Shown in pieces: positions 1 through 6,617 of a DNA stretch of 14,537 nt; the stretch's first letter is position 1; each line of letters opens with the position of its first letter. The position numbers were made by a program, and so were the translations under genes. This DNA is from Patescibacteria group bacterium (GTDB lineage Bacteria; Patescibacteriota; Minisyncoccia; UBA9983), in contig JAHIER010000042.1 of the NCBI GenBank assembly GCA_018901555.1, forward strand, positions 1 to 14,537, given 5' to 3'. The notes under the pieces are model-generated. The model was given only the letters and a program-made list of their open reading frames with translations. It had not been told where the DNA came from and did no database searches.

Positions 1-179
1 ATCTGCCTTAATAATCCGCGGTCAACATCTTCTCCGCCATGACAAGGCACTAATGTAAATCTGCCGTCAGGATGCTTAAAACAAAGATGCGACCCCTTTT
101 GTCGCGCCTCATAAAATCCAAGTTTTCTTAGGACGCGGATTAAATCCTTAGCCTTTAATGTTGGCAAACGGTCTGTCAT
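1..179 (-). CDS. hicA: HicA-family mRNA interferase toxin, 3' end cut off by window edge
   Basis: This is the first 59 or so codons of a HicA toxin, a small dsRBD-fold RNase that cleaves mRNA when its HicB partner is lost. My translation begins MTDRLPTLKAKDLIRVLRKL and contains KGSH followed by a hydrophobic stretch, HPDGRFTLVPCHGG and a basic end. This matches the HicA pattern, in which the His of KGSH is the catalytic residue. The start is the ATG at 179-177. It overlaps the TGA stop of the upstream hicB (ATGA), so the two are probably translationally coupled. The C-terminus lies outside the window, so completeness cannot be judged. Confidence 0.85.
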   Translation of the reverse strand, partial: MTDRLPTLKAKDLIRVLRKLGFYEARQKGSHLCFKHPDGRFTLVPCHGGEDVDRGLLRQ

Positions 180-424
180 ACCTCCACCATTTCAAGCCCA
201 ACAAAACTTGGCTCATAAGCAAATCTTTTTAATCTACGCCGATATTGAATATCGGTTTTTGCCATTTCCAAGCAAAGAGAAATAGCTTCCCGTATTCTTT
301 TTTTAAGCTCTTGAGATGTTTTTGCTTGAGTATAGCAACCAGGCAATGCCGGAACAGAAGCTATAAAATAACCCTCTTCTCCCTGTTCAATAATCACCTT
401 AAATTGCTGAGATTTCTTGACCAT
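176..424 (-). CDS. hicB: HicB-family antitoxin
   Basis: This is an 82-aa protein of the HicB family, which neutralises HicA and often represses its own operon. Residues 7-55 show the family signature: FKVIIEQGEEGYFIASVPALPGCYTQAKT, then a helix EAISLCLEMA. This is the degraded RNase H-like fold. The C-terminal 25 residues are basic, with no recognisable ribbon-helix-helix or Cro-type DNA-binding domain. This may be a short form in which DNA binding is absent or lies in another part. Gene order is antitoxin first, toxin second, with an ATGA overlap. No convincing Shine-Dalgarno precedes the ATG. The gene is divergent from the phosphomutase gene across a 79-base gap. Confidence 0.87.
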   Translation of the reverse strand: MVKKSQQFKVIIEQGEEGYFIASVPALPGCYTQAKTSQELKKRIREAISLCLEMAKTDIQYRRRLKRFAYEPSFVGLEMVEV

Positions 425-497
425 AATAGTTTTATTTTATCATACCTGTATTTCAAAATCAACTACTGGCAATATAAATAAAATTTGTGGTTTATGG

Positions 498-503
498 TAA
501 AAT
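498..503 (+). promoter_or_regulatory. candidate extended -10 of the phosphomutase gene
   Basis: TAAAAT preceded by TGG gives a TGn-TAAAAT extended -10. No good -35 is visible at 16-18 bases. It ends directly before the ATG at 504 and 6 bases before the ATG at 510. If it is used, the mRNA would begin at about 510, favouring the second ATG and leaderless translation. Confidence 0.35.
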
Positions 504-1748
504 ATGGTTATGAAAATTAATCCGTCTATTTTTAAAGAATACGATATCAGGGGCATTTATCCCAAAGAAATAAATGAAAAGATTGCCTATATAATAGGGG
601 CGTCTTTTGTACGATTTTTGGGCAAAAAAAATCCCAGAATTGTTGTTGGTCAAGATCTACGGCCTAGCGCTCCGCCATTAGCCCAAAGTTTTATTGCTGG
701 GGCAAGAGAGGCTGGAGCCAATATTATAGATATAGGAATTGCAACGTCTCCTATTCTCTATTACGCAACATCTTTTTTAAAAGACGACGGCGGAGTTATA
801 ATAACCGCTTCGCACAATCCCAAGAAATATAACGGAATAAAAATGCTTGATAGCAACGGCTTGATGATAAGCGGAAGTGAAATAAAAAAATTTATCACAG
901 CGAAAAAGAGCCGGCCGGTTCAAATCGGATCTTATGAAAAAATTGATGTTCATAAAAAGTATTTTGAAAAGGTTTTTGAAAATCTGGATTTTAAAAAACA
1001 AATCAAGAAAATAAAAATTAAACTTGTTAGCGCTGGTTCGCAAAAATTATTTTTTCCTGAATTAATAAAAAATTTGAATCTTTCTATTAACCAGAAACCA
1101 GATTTTTACGCATCTTTTGATTATGACAGTGATCGGCTTAATATCCTTAACAAAAATAAAAAAGAAATTCGCGGAGATATTATCGGCGCAATCATCGGCA
1201 ATTCTGTTGCTCAAAAAAAAGATATTATAATTTGCGATCTAAGATGCTCAAAAGCAGTTTTTGAATTTTTTAGAAATAAAGGGATAAAAGTAATTTCAAG
1301 TAAGGTTGGTCATTTAAATATTAAAAAAACTATGCGTCAGCGCAATGCTATTTTTGGAATGGAAATAACCGGACATTATTATTTTAAAAATTTTCATTTT
1401 CATGAATCTTCAACTTTTGCCCTGAGAAAAATCATAGAACAATTGCGCCTTGATCCAAAATTAAATTTAGCAGAACCATTCTCGGTTTTTAAAAAATTTT
1501 TTCATTCTGGAATTATAAATATAAAAATTAAAAATTTTGAAAAACTTATAAAAAAACTTAAGAATTTTTATCAAACTGGGGCTCAAAATAACATGGACGG
1601 GCTAACTATAGAATTTTCCAACTGGTGGTTTAATATCAGGCCGTCAAAAACCGAGCCCTTGGCTCGGATGGTTATAGAAGCAAATTCTGGAAAAATATTA
1701 AATCAAAAGAAAAAGGAATTGATTGAAATAATCAAAAATTTTTCTTAA
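504..1748 (+). CDS. Phosphomannomutase/phosphoglucomutase-like protein, shortened domain 2
   Basis: This is an alpha-D-phosphohexomutase-superfamily protein, expected to interconvert hexose 1- and 6-phosphates for surface polysaccharide precursors. Visible motifs are the N-terminal YDIRG (residues 13-17), the phosphoserine loop TASHNP with Ser103, the metal loop DYDSDR (206-211, usually DGDxDR), the sugar loop GMEITGHYYF (285-294, usually GExSGHYYF) and the phosphate loop RPSKTEPLARM near the C-terminus. The length is 414 aa against about 450-460 for the family. The missing part falls in domain 2, between KIKLVSAG and the metal loop. The catalytic Ser and three metal Asp residues are kept, so it may be active, but the altered loops leave the substrate uncertain. 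The start could be 504 or 510 (MKINPS), and the promoter position favours 510. The 3' end overlaps the convergent gene by 17 bases. Confidence 0.85.
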   Translation: MVMKINPSIFKEYDIRGIYPKEINEKIAYIIGASFVRFLGKKNPRIVVGQDLRPSAPPLAQSFIAGAREAGANIIDIGIATSPILYYATSFLKDDGGVIITASHNPKKYNGIKMLDSNGLMISGSEIKKFITAKKSRPVQIGSYEKIDVHKKYFEKVFENLDFKKQIKKIKIKLVSAGSQKLFFPELIKNLNLSINQKPDFYASFDYDSDRLNILNKNKKEIRGDIIGAIIGNSVAQKKDIIICDLRCSKAVFEFFRNKGIKVISSKVGHLNIKKTMRQRNAIFGMEITGHYYFKNFHFHESSTFALRKIIEQLRLDPKLNLAEPFSVFKKFFHSGIINIKIKNFEKLIKKLKNFYQTGAQNNMDGLTIEFSNWWFNIRPSKTEPLARMVIEANSGKILNQKKKELIEIIKNFS

Positions 1749-2079
1749 AACTTTTTTTTCTTGAAGTATCAATTTTAGTAACAGGCCATATTTCAGAAGC
1801 TCTTTGTTTGTGAAAAACCATTTCAGCTTTTTTAATAAGTTCAAGAATTTCTACTGCTTTATCGTCATCAACTCCGCTTAATCTTTCCGCATAATCTCTG
1901 GCCGCCATAATAATATCCTGCGGTTTTTTCTCTTGTGAATCATCGGAAAATTTAATTATTCCCCCAAGTTTTTTCTGAGCTTCAATCTGGCTTAATTCTT
2001 CTTGAGTATTTATTCTTTCTATAATTTTTTCCTCCTCTTTTTCAAAAGGAGCTGAATATTTTCCATCCATTGATTCCAT
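1732..2079 (-). CDS. Hypothetical charged protein, 115 aa, downstream of tatD
   Basis: I do not recognise this protein. It is rich in Glu and Lys and predicted helical. It has a Lys/Glu-rich N-terminal half (EKEEEKIIERINTQEELSQIEAQKK) and a helical segment near residues 55-92 (IIMAARDYAERLSGVDDDKAVEILELIKKAEMVF). The C-terminus is basic and ends in KKSFKKNF. There is no signal peptide, membrane segment or Cys cluster. It starts 5 bases after the tatD stop on the same strand, so it is probably co-transcribed with tatD. A second in-frame ATG at 2070 is possible. Its stop lies inside the 3' end of the phosphomutase gene on the other strand. Such small acidic/basic proteins are common in CPR genomes, and no function can be assigned. 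Confidence 0.7.
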   Translation of the reverse strand: MESMDGKYSAPFEKEEEKIIERINTQEELSQIEAQKKLGGIIKFSDDSQEKKPQDIIMAARDYAERLSGVDDDKAVEILELIKKAEMVFHKQRASEIWPVTKIDTSRKKSFKKNF

Positions 2080-2084
2080 AATAA

Positions 2085-2906
2085 TTAAATATTAACATTA
2101 TTAATAAATATTTTCAATGCATTTTTCGTAGTTATTTTACAAATTTCTTCATAGGTCAAATTTTTAATCTGAGCTATTTTTTTAGCAATTTCCTGAACAT
2201 AAAATGGTTCATTTCTTTGGCCTCTAAAAGGCGCTGGCGCTGCAAATGGTGAATCAGTTTCTATCATAATTTTATTAATAGGCGCTCGACTTACGATGTC
2301 GGTGATTCTACCGACATCGTAAGTCACTGGGCCGGCAAAAGAAATTGAAAATCCTAGGTCAAAATATTTCTGGGCTTCCTCCCAGGTACCGGAAAAAAAA
2401 TGAAGGTTGCCTTGTAAACGAGTAGAATGTAAAGAGTAATAAGTAGAAAGTATTGCCAATAAATCTTCATGGGCATCACGGCAATGAATCATTAATGGCT
2501 TATTCACTTCTAACGCGAGTTCAATTTGTTGTTTGAAAATTGATTTTTGTAAATTGATATTTGTTTGGTTATTATTTCTTGTATCTTGAAATTTATAATC
2601 AAGTCCACATTCTCCTATTCCTACCACCTTTGGGTGCTTTGCTAGCGCTTTCAATTTGGGGATACTTGGGCATTCACTTGGGGGTTTCACCCCCAAGTGA
2701 ATGCTGTGCGGATGCAAACCTACGGTTGCATAAACATGTTCATATTTTTCAGCCAGCTCAATTGCTTTTTTAGAACTTTCATAATCAGTACCTACATTAA
2801 CCATTCCTATGCCATTACTTAAAGCGCGCTTAATAACCTCTTCCCTATCTTTATCAAACTCCGAAAAATCCAAATGGCAATGTATATCAAAAAGTTTCGG
2901 CTGCAT
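2085..2906 (-). CDS. tatD: TatD-family metal-dependent hydrolase/DNase
   Basis: This is a 273-aa amidohydrolase-fold protein of the TatD/YcfH/YabD family, proposed metal-dependent DNases or RNA-processing enzymes of the cytoplasm. The expected metal ligands are present: H9 and H11 (DIHCHLD), E99 (GIGECGLDY), H141 (MIHCRDA), H169 (LHFFSG) and D218 (IETDSPF). The tail APxPFRGQRNEP is also typical. Two translated palindromes interrupt the otherwise ordinary sequence. Residues 68-79 lie in the loop after VGLHPH, and residues 194-207 lie after SISFAGP. A further unusual segment (YYSLHSTRLQ, about 156-165) precedes the HFFSG motif. All catalytic residues lie outside these segments, so the enzyme is probably active. 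The gene is close to metG, a widespread pairing, but is separated from it here by the NPD-like gene. No Shine-Dalgarno is visible. Confidence 0.93.
   Translation of the reverse strand: MQPKLFDIHCHLDFSEFDKDREEVIKRALSNGIGMVNVGTDYESSKKAIELAEKYEHVYATVGLHPHSIHLGVKPPSECPSIPKLKALAKHPKVVGIGECGLDYKFQDTRNNNQTNINLQKSIFKQQIELALEVNKPLMIHCRDAHEDLLAILSTYYSLHSTRLQGNLHFFSGTWEEAQKYFDLGFSISFAGPVTYDVGRITDIVSRAPINKIMIETDSPFAAPAPFRGQRNEPFYVQEIAKKIAQIKNLTYEEICKITTKNALKIFINNVNI
2288..2325. repeat. Palindromic element inside tatD (38 nt, 16-bp perfect arms)
   Basis: The arms at 2288-2303 (GACTTACGATGTCGGT) and 2310-2325 are perfect reverse complements around a 6-base loop. The element lies wholly in tatD codons 194-207 (VTYDVGRITDIVSR). 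It ends well before the conserved ETDSP motif. A 16-bp perfect arm is far longer than expected by chance in 14.5 kb. It is on the template side of transcription, so the tatD mRNA would carry a strong hairpin. Confidence 0.85.
2670..2704. repeat. Palindromic element inside tatD (35 nt, 16-bp perfect arms)
   Basis: The arms at 2670-2685 (GCATTCACTTGGGGGT) and 2689-2704 are perfect reverse complements with a 3-base loop. Together with one extra base they make exactly 12 tatD codons (residues 68-79, SIHLGVKPPSEC). These sit in a surface loop after the conserved VGLHPH, where most TatD proteins have a short linker. The composition is richer in G and C than the surrounding gene. Confidence 0.87.
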
Positions 2907-2913
2907 AAAATTA

Positions 2914-2919
2914 AGTATA
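2914..2919 (-). promoter_or_regulatory. candidate -10 of tatD
   Basis: On the minus strand TATACT lies 7 bases before the tatD ATG, within TTTGGTATATACT. There is no clear -35. The spacing would put the transcript start at or next to the ATG. The motif resembles the TTGGTATAAT end of the repeat near the PaaX-like gene. Confidence 0.35.
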
Positions 2920-2929
2920 TACCAAATAA

Positions 2930-2991
2930 AAAATTAAAAAATAAAAGGCAAAAACTTTTCATAAAATAAAAATTTATGATCAGCTTTTGCC
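2930..2991 (-). terminator. Probable intrinsic terminator overlapping the 3' end of the NPD-like gene
   Basis: On the minus strand GGCAAAAGCT (2991-2982) pairs with AGTTTTTGCC (2956-2947) at 9 of 10 positions. An inner CATAAA/TTTATG pairing extends the stem. It is followed by a long T-rich run (TTTTATTTTTT). The hairpin overlaps the stop codon at 2980-2982. It would end NPD-like transcription before tatD, which then needs its own promoter. Confidence 0.6.
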
Positions 2992-4077
2992 CTTAAGTTC
3001 ATCCATTAAAATTTTAACGGAAATGATTTTATTAACCCTGAAAGCATTTGTACCAACCGTATAAAGCGGTTCTTCCTCTTCAGAATTATATCCCGCGGAG
3101 CTCAATAATCCATTACAAATGCAAAAACAATTTTCATTGCTCTTTTTTGCAGGACAACGAGAAAATTTACCGTTTTCATCTTTGAGAAGAACATATCCTT
3201 TGTCGCATTTTGGCGCTCTCATTTTTTTCTGCGCGGAAATAAACATGGGCGATTGCTTTATGATCCTGAAAGGCAGTCCGCAAGAAGAACCTGGCGGATT
3301 TACTTTTGGATCTACAACGATAATATCATCATTTTTTGCCTTTATAACAGCCTGTTTATATTGCTCAGACGCACTGCTTTCTTTTGTCGCCAGGAAACGC
3401 GTTCCCATCTGAACACCGTCAGCGCCCATTTTTAAAAACCTTGCAATATCTTCATTGGTATAAATACCGCCTGCTACTATCACCGGGAAATCACCGTATT
3501 TCATCGCGGTATCCTTAACTTCAGGCAAAAGATTTTCAAGCGTATTTGGTTCCAACTCAATCTGATCCATTTTGAATCCCAGATGTCCTCCCGCCAAAGG
3601 CCCTTCAAGCACAATAGCGTCAGGCAAATAACCTAATTTTTCCCACCTCTTGCAAATAATTTTGAGCGCCCTTGCAGATGAAATAATCGGTATGAGCGCT
3701 GTATCTTTCGGAGATTGAATAGCGGGAAGATTCAACGGCAAACCGGCTCCTGAAATAATGAAGTCTGCTCCGGCATCAATTGCTCCTCTCACAGAATCCT
3801 CAAAATCTTTTTGAAGCGCAAACATTATATTTATTCCGATAAGTCCGTTGTTGCTCATATTTTTAGCATTGGCAATCTCAATGCTTATCGCTTCATAAAT
3901 TCCGATTTTGCGCTTAATTCTTTTTCCAACAATTCTATCTAAACAAGCGCTTGATATTACTCCGACTCCGCCTTCTTTAGCAACCGCGCTCGCAAGCGGA
4001 GCAAGCGATACACCGACACCCATTCCACCTTGAATAATTTCAGTTTTCACTTCTTTGCCTTTTATAATGAGTGACAT
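2980..4077 (-). CDS. NPD/nitronate monooxygenase-like flavoprotein with C-terminal Cys cluster
   Basis: This is a 365-aa TIM-barrel flavoprotein of the nitronate monooxygenase/2-nitropropane dioxygenase family, which also includes FabK-type enoyl-ACP reductases. The family N-terminus IIQGGMGVGVSLAPLASAVAKEGGVGVIS is clear. So are EGPLAGGHLG (H165, the family's conserved His) and the FMN phosphate sites VAGGIYT (201-207) and GADGVQMGTRFLAT (218-231). The C-terminal 100 residues carry C266, C291, C308, C317, C319 and C321, the last three as CFCIC. This suggests a metal or Fe-S site, which I infer only from spacing. The true substrate cannot be told. Unlike its neighbours it has a promoter (TTGAGA-17-TATAAT), a Shine-Dalgarno-like AAAGGGG 6 bases before ATG, its own terminator, and about 40-45% GC in the lines I counted. 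These point to acquisition by transfer. Confidence 0.87.
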   Translation of the reverse strand: MSLIIKGKEVKTEIIQGGMGVGVSLAPLASAVAKEGGVGVISSACLDRIVGKRIKRKIGIYEAISIEIANAKNMSNNGLIGINIMFALQKDFEDSVRGAIDAGADFIISGAGLPLNLPAIQSPKDTALIPIISSARALKIICKRWEKLGYLPDAIVLEGPLAGGHLGFKMDQIELEPNTLENLLPEVKDTAMKYGDFPVIVAGGIYTNEDIARFLKMGADGVQMGTRFLATKESSASEQYKQAVIKAKNDDIIVVDPKVNPPGSSCGLPFRIIKQSPMFISAQKKMRAPKCDKGYVLLKDENGKFSRCPAKKSNENCFCICNGLLSSAGYNSEEEEPLYTVGTNAFRVNKIISVKILMDELKGKS

Positions 4078-4120
4078 AACAATCCCCTTTCTTTTTAAAA
4101 GATCTCTATTTCTAGATTAA

Positions 4121-4149
4121 ATTATACCTTGATATTATTCTTTTCTCAA
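4121..4149 (-). promoter_or_regulatory. Sigma70-type promoter of the NPD-like gene
   Basis: On the minus strand TTGAGA (4149-4144), a 17-base spacer and TATAAT (4126-4121) form a near-consensus promoter. It overlaps the last codons of metG. The leader would be about 35-40 bases and includes AAAGGGG before the ATG at 4077. It is the best -35/-10 pair in the window along with the one at 12743-12771. Confidence 0.65.
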
Positions 4150-5565
4150 AAACAACGGCTCTGGCATTTTGTTGGCTTTAATGGCTGAAATTATTTTTTC
4201 TGAAGTTTCCGGCATAAATGGCTGAAGCATTACAGCAATTTTATTTAAATCGATTACTAATTCTTTTATGATTTCTTTTGCTTTATTTTCATTAGTTTTA
4301 ATAAGTTTAAATGGCTGAGTTTCCTGAATTTTCATATCAAGATTAGAGATTTCTTGCCAAATCAAATCCATGGTTTTGCTTAATTCAAATTTATCCATTA
4401 AATTTTTATATCCTTTCATTACTTGGACATTTAATGTCCAATTGGACATTAAATGTCCAATATGCTGTTCGCTCATTTTCATAATTCGGCTAACCAAATT
4501 TCCCAAACCATTTGCCAAATTAGCATTATATGCTTCTTTAAATTTTTCTTTTGTTATATCACCATCATCAAATGGCGTCATTTCACGCAAAAAATAATAC
4601 CTAAAAGCATCTGCGCTATATTCATTTATCAATTCAAAAGGATCAATAACATTGCCAATGGTTTTAGACATTCTTTTACCTTCTGAAAGAATGAAGCCAT
4701 GCACAAAAATATTTTTAGGCAAAGACAATTTAGCTGATAAAAGCATGGCTGGCCAGACAATGGCATGAAAACGCAAAATGTCTTTGCCAATAATATGCAT
4801 ATTGGCTGGCCAAAATTTTTTAAATTTAGAATCATCGTCAGAACCATATCCAAGCGCTGAAATATAATTCGGCAAAGCATCGCACCAAACATACATTATC
4901 TGAGAATCATCGCCCGGAACTGGAACTCCCCAGTTCAGTTTTTCCCGCGGACGGGAAAAACTTGTGTCTTCAATTCCCCTTTCAATCATCGCTAAAACTT
5001 CATTTTTTCTTGATTCAGGAAAAATTTTTAATTTATCCGACGCAATGGCTTTTTTTATTTCGCCGGCATATTTGGAAATTTTAAAAAAATAATTATCTTC
5101 CTCTATAATTTCCGGCTCTTTATCATGATATAAACACTTGCCATCAACTAAATCTTTTTCTGTTAAATAGGCCTCGCACCCAACGCAATAATATCCTTTA
5201 TATTTTGATTTATAAATATCTCCAGCTTCATCCAAAATTTTCCATAATTTCTGCGCGCCTGGCCAATGTTTTTTCTGGTCTGAAGTACGAATAAAATCAT
5301 CATTTGAAATATTTAAAATTTTAACCAATTCCAAAAATTTTTTTGAATTTTCATTAACAAAATCTTCCACTTTTTTGCCGGATGATTCTGCGGAACGCAC
5401 TATTTTGATGCCATGTTCATCTGTGCCAGTCAAAAAATAAACCTCTTTGCCAAGAGATCTTTGATAGCGCGCTATTGCATCTGCCTCTACTTTTTCCAAC
5501 GCGTGCCCTAAATGAGGCGGAGCATTAACATAATCAATAGCAGTTGTAATATAAAATTTTTCCAT
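4135..5565 (-). CDS. metG: Methionyl-tRNA synthetase
   Basis: MetRS charges tRNA-Met in the cytoplasm. The class I signatures are the HIGH-type HLGH (18-21) and the KMSKS-type RMSKT (298-302). The connective-peptide zinc knuckle is C127-x2-C130 with C144 and H147. TGTDEHG (46-52), VWCDALPNYI (227-235) and WPANMHIIGKDI (252-263) are family motifs. The length is 476 aa. There is no C-terminal EMAP-II/Trbp111-like domain, as in many short bacterial forms. Residues 369-381 (IGHLMSNWTLNVQ) are encoded by a perfect 38-bp palindrome just after NANLANGLGNLVSRIMKM, in the first linker of the anticodon-binding helical domain. The gene starts 5 bases after the permease stop, so it is in the same operon as the protease and permease. 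Confidence 0.97.
   Translation of the reverse strand: MEKFYITTAIDYVNAPPHLGHALEKVEADAIARYQRSLGKEVYFLTGTDEHGIKIVRSAESSGKKVEDFVNENSKKFLELVKILNISNDDFIRTSDQKKHWPGAQKLWKILDEAGDIYKSKYKGYYCVGCEAYLTEKDLVDGKCLYHDKEPEIIEEDNYFFKISKYAGEIKKAIASDKLKIFPESRKNEVLAMIERGIEDTSFSRPREKLNWGVPVPGDDSQIMYVWCDALPNYISALGYGSDDDSKFKKFWPANMHIIGKDILRFHAIVWPAMLLSAKLSLPKNIFVHGFILSEGKRMSKTIGNVIDPFELINEYSADAFRYYFLREMTPFDDGDITKEKFKEAYNANLANGLGNLVSRIMKMSEQHIGHLMSNWTLNVQVMKGYKNLMDKFELSKTMDLIWQEISNLDMKIQETQPFKLIKTNENKAKEIIKELVIDLNKIAVMLQPFMPETSEKIISAIKANKMPEPLFLRKE
4423..4460. repeat. 38-bp perfect palindrome inside metG, related to the one in ileS
   Basis: The 38 bases equal their own reverse complement. Each half contains the quasi-palindrome GGACATTTAATGTCC, so the element is an inverted pair of 15-mers joined by AATT. 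It is translated as part of MetRS (residues 369-381). The left half and its immediate flank (TACTTGG...) are identical to the copy in ileS at 14174-14195. Confidence 0.93.
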
Positions 5566-5570
5566 AAAAT

Positions 5571-6614
5571 CTACTGACTGGAAACTCTTTTTCTTTTTTC
5601 AAAATCATTTAAAATTTCCACTAAAAGAGTGGCAATAGGAACAGCAAGCAATATGCCAAAAAATCCTCCCAATTCACCGCCAATAACAAGAGCCAGAATA
5701 ACTAAAATTGGCGGGATACCAATAACTTTCCTAACTACCAAAGGATAAATTAGATGATTTTCAAATTGCTGGATAATAAAATAAAGAACAACAACCCCCA
5801 TGGCTAGTGACGGACTTTGTAAAAAAGCTACGCCAACAGCAGGAATCGCAGAAAGAATAGGCCCAAAAATAGGTATTATTTCAAAAACAGCAGCCAATAA
5901 AGCAAAAGTTATAGCATATTTAATTTGCAAAATAGTCAAACCAATAAAAACAAAAACTCCAACAAGCACTCCCAACAAAAGTTGACCCTTAAACCAAGCG
6001 CCTATCTTGGCGCTGGTTCTTTGCCAAAGATCAATAATATATTCTTCCTGTGGCAAGGGAACTATAACTCTTAAAAATTTTTCAATGCCCCTTTCCTGAA
6101 CCGAAAGATAAAAAGAAATTACTATTATTAAAACAAAAGACAAGGCGCCGCCAAAAATAATTGTTGTGGCCTGAAAAAAACCGCTGGCCAATTTTCCCAC
6201 AAAAACACGAGTATTTTCCGCAAAACCTAAAAGTAACTGTGAAATTGATTCTGGCAACTCCGGCAACAGCTGATGAACCGTGCTTATCTGAAATGGTTTT
6301 TCCAAATAAGTAGGCAAACTGCTGGCTAAATCAGATAATTCGCTGAAAATAGGCGGGATAACAAGATAAAAAAGAGCTCCTAAAATTATAAAAACAATGA
6401 GATAAACTAAAATGACAGCCAAAACTCTAGGAAATTTATATTTCTGAAACCATCTAGCAGCAGGATCAATTCCGGAAGCTATCACAACTGAAAAAATTAT
6501 GATAGCAACAACATCTCTGATAAGATACAAAAAAAGAATTATTCCTAAAATAAGAACTATTCTTAAAAAAGTACTAGTGGAAATATTTATTGTGGTTTGA
6601 TTATTTTCTTTCAT
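5571..6614 (-). CDS. AI-2E/PerM/YtrF-type family transporter
   Basis: This is a 347-aa polytopic membrane protein of the AI-2 exporter/PerM permease superfamily. Its members export small molecules or act in Na+(Li+)/H+ antiport. The layout is two N-terminal membrane helices (about residues 16-45), a third at 60-86, a soluble segment rich in Pro/Leu (90-140), then several C-terminal helices. The C-terminal family motif VILALVIGGELGGFFGILLAVPIATLLVEILNDFE is clear. Substrate cannot be assigned; the AI-2E name reflects the family, and CPR genomes usually lack LuxS. It begins 3 bases after the protease stop and ends 5 bases before metG, so it is in the same transcription unit. Confidence 0.9.
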   Translation of the reverse strand: MKENNQTTINISTSTFLRIVLILGIILFLYLIRDVVAIIIFSVVIASGIDPAARWFQKYKFPRVLAVILVYLIVFIILGALFYLVIPPIFSELSDLASSLPTYLEKPFQISTVHQLLPELPESISQLLLGFAENTRVFVGKLASGFFQATTIIFGGALSFVLIIVISFYLSVQERGIEKFLRVIVPLPQEEYIIDLWQRTSAKIGAWFKGQLLLGVLVGVFVFIGLTILQIKYAITFALLAAVFEIIPIFGPILSAIPAVGVAFLQSPSLAMGVVVLYFIIQQFENHLIYPLVVRKVIGIPPILVILALVIGGELGGFFGILLAVPIATLLVEILNDFEKRKRVSSQ

Positions 6615-6617
6615 TTT

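Noticed and set aside
1651..1667. Hairpin CCGAGCC-CTT-GGCTCGG near the end of the phosphomutase gene as terminator or element
   Set aside because: It codes for the conserved TEPLAR motif, arms are 7 bp and no T run follows.
4937..4962. 26-base hairpin in metG (11-bp arms, AGTTTTTCCCG) as a further inserted element
   Set aside because: It encodes SFSRPREKL, which fits the ordinary MetRS sequence at this place. The arm is shorter than in the four accepted elements, so I treat it as possible coincidence.
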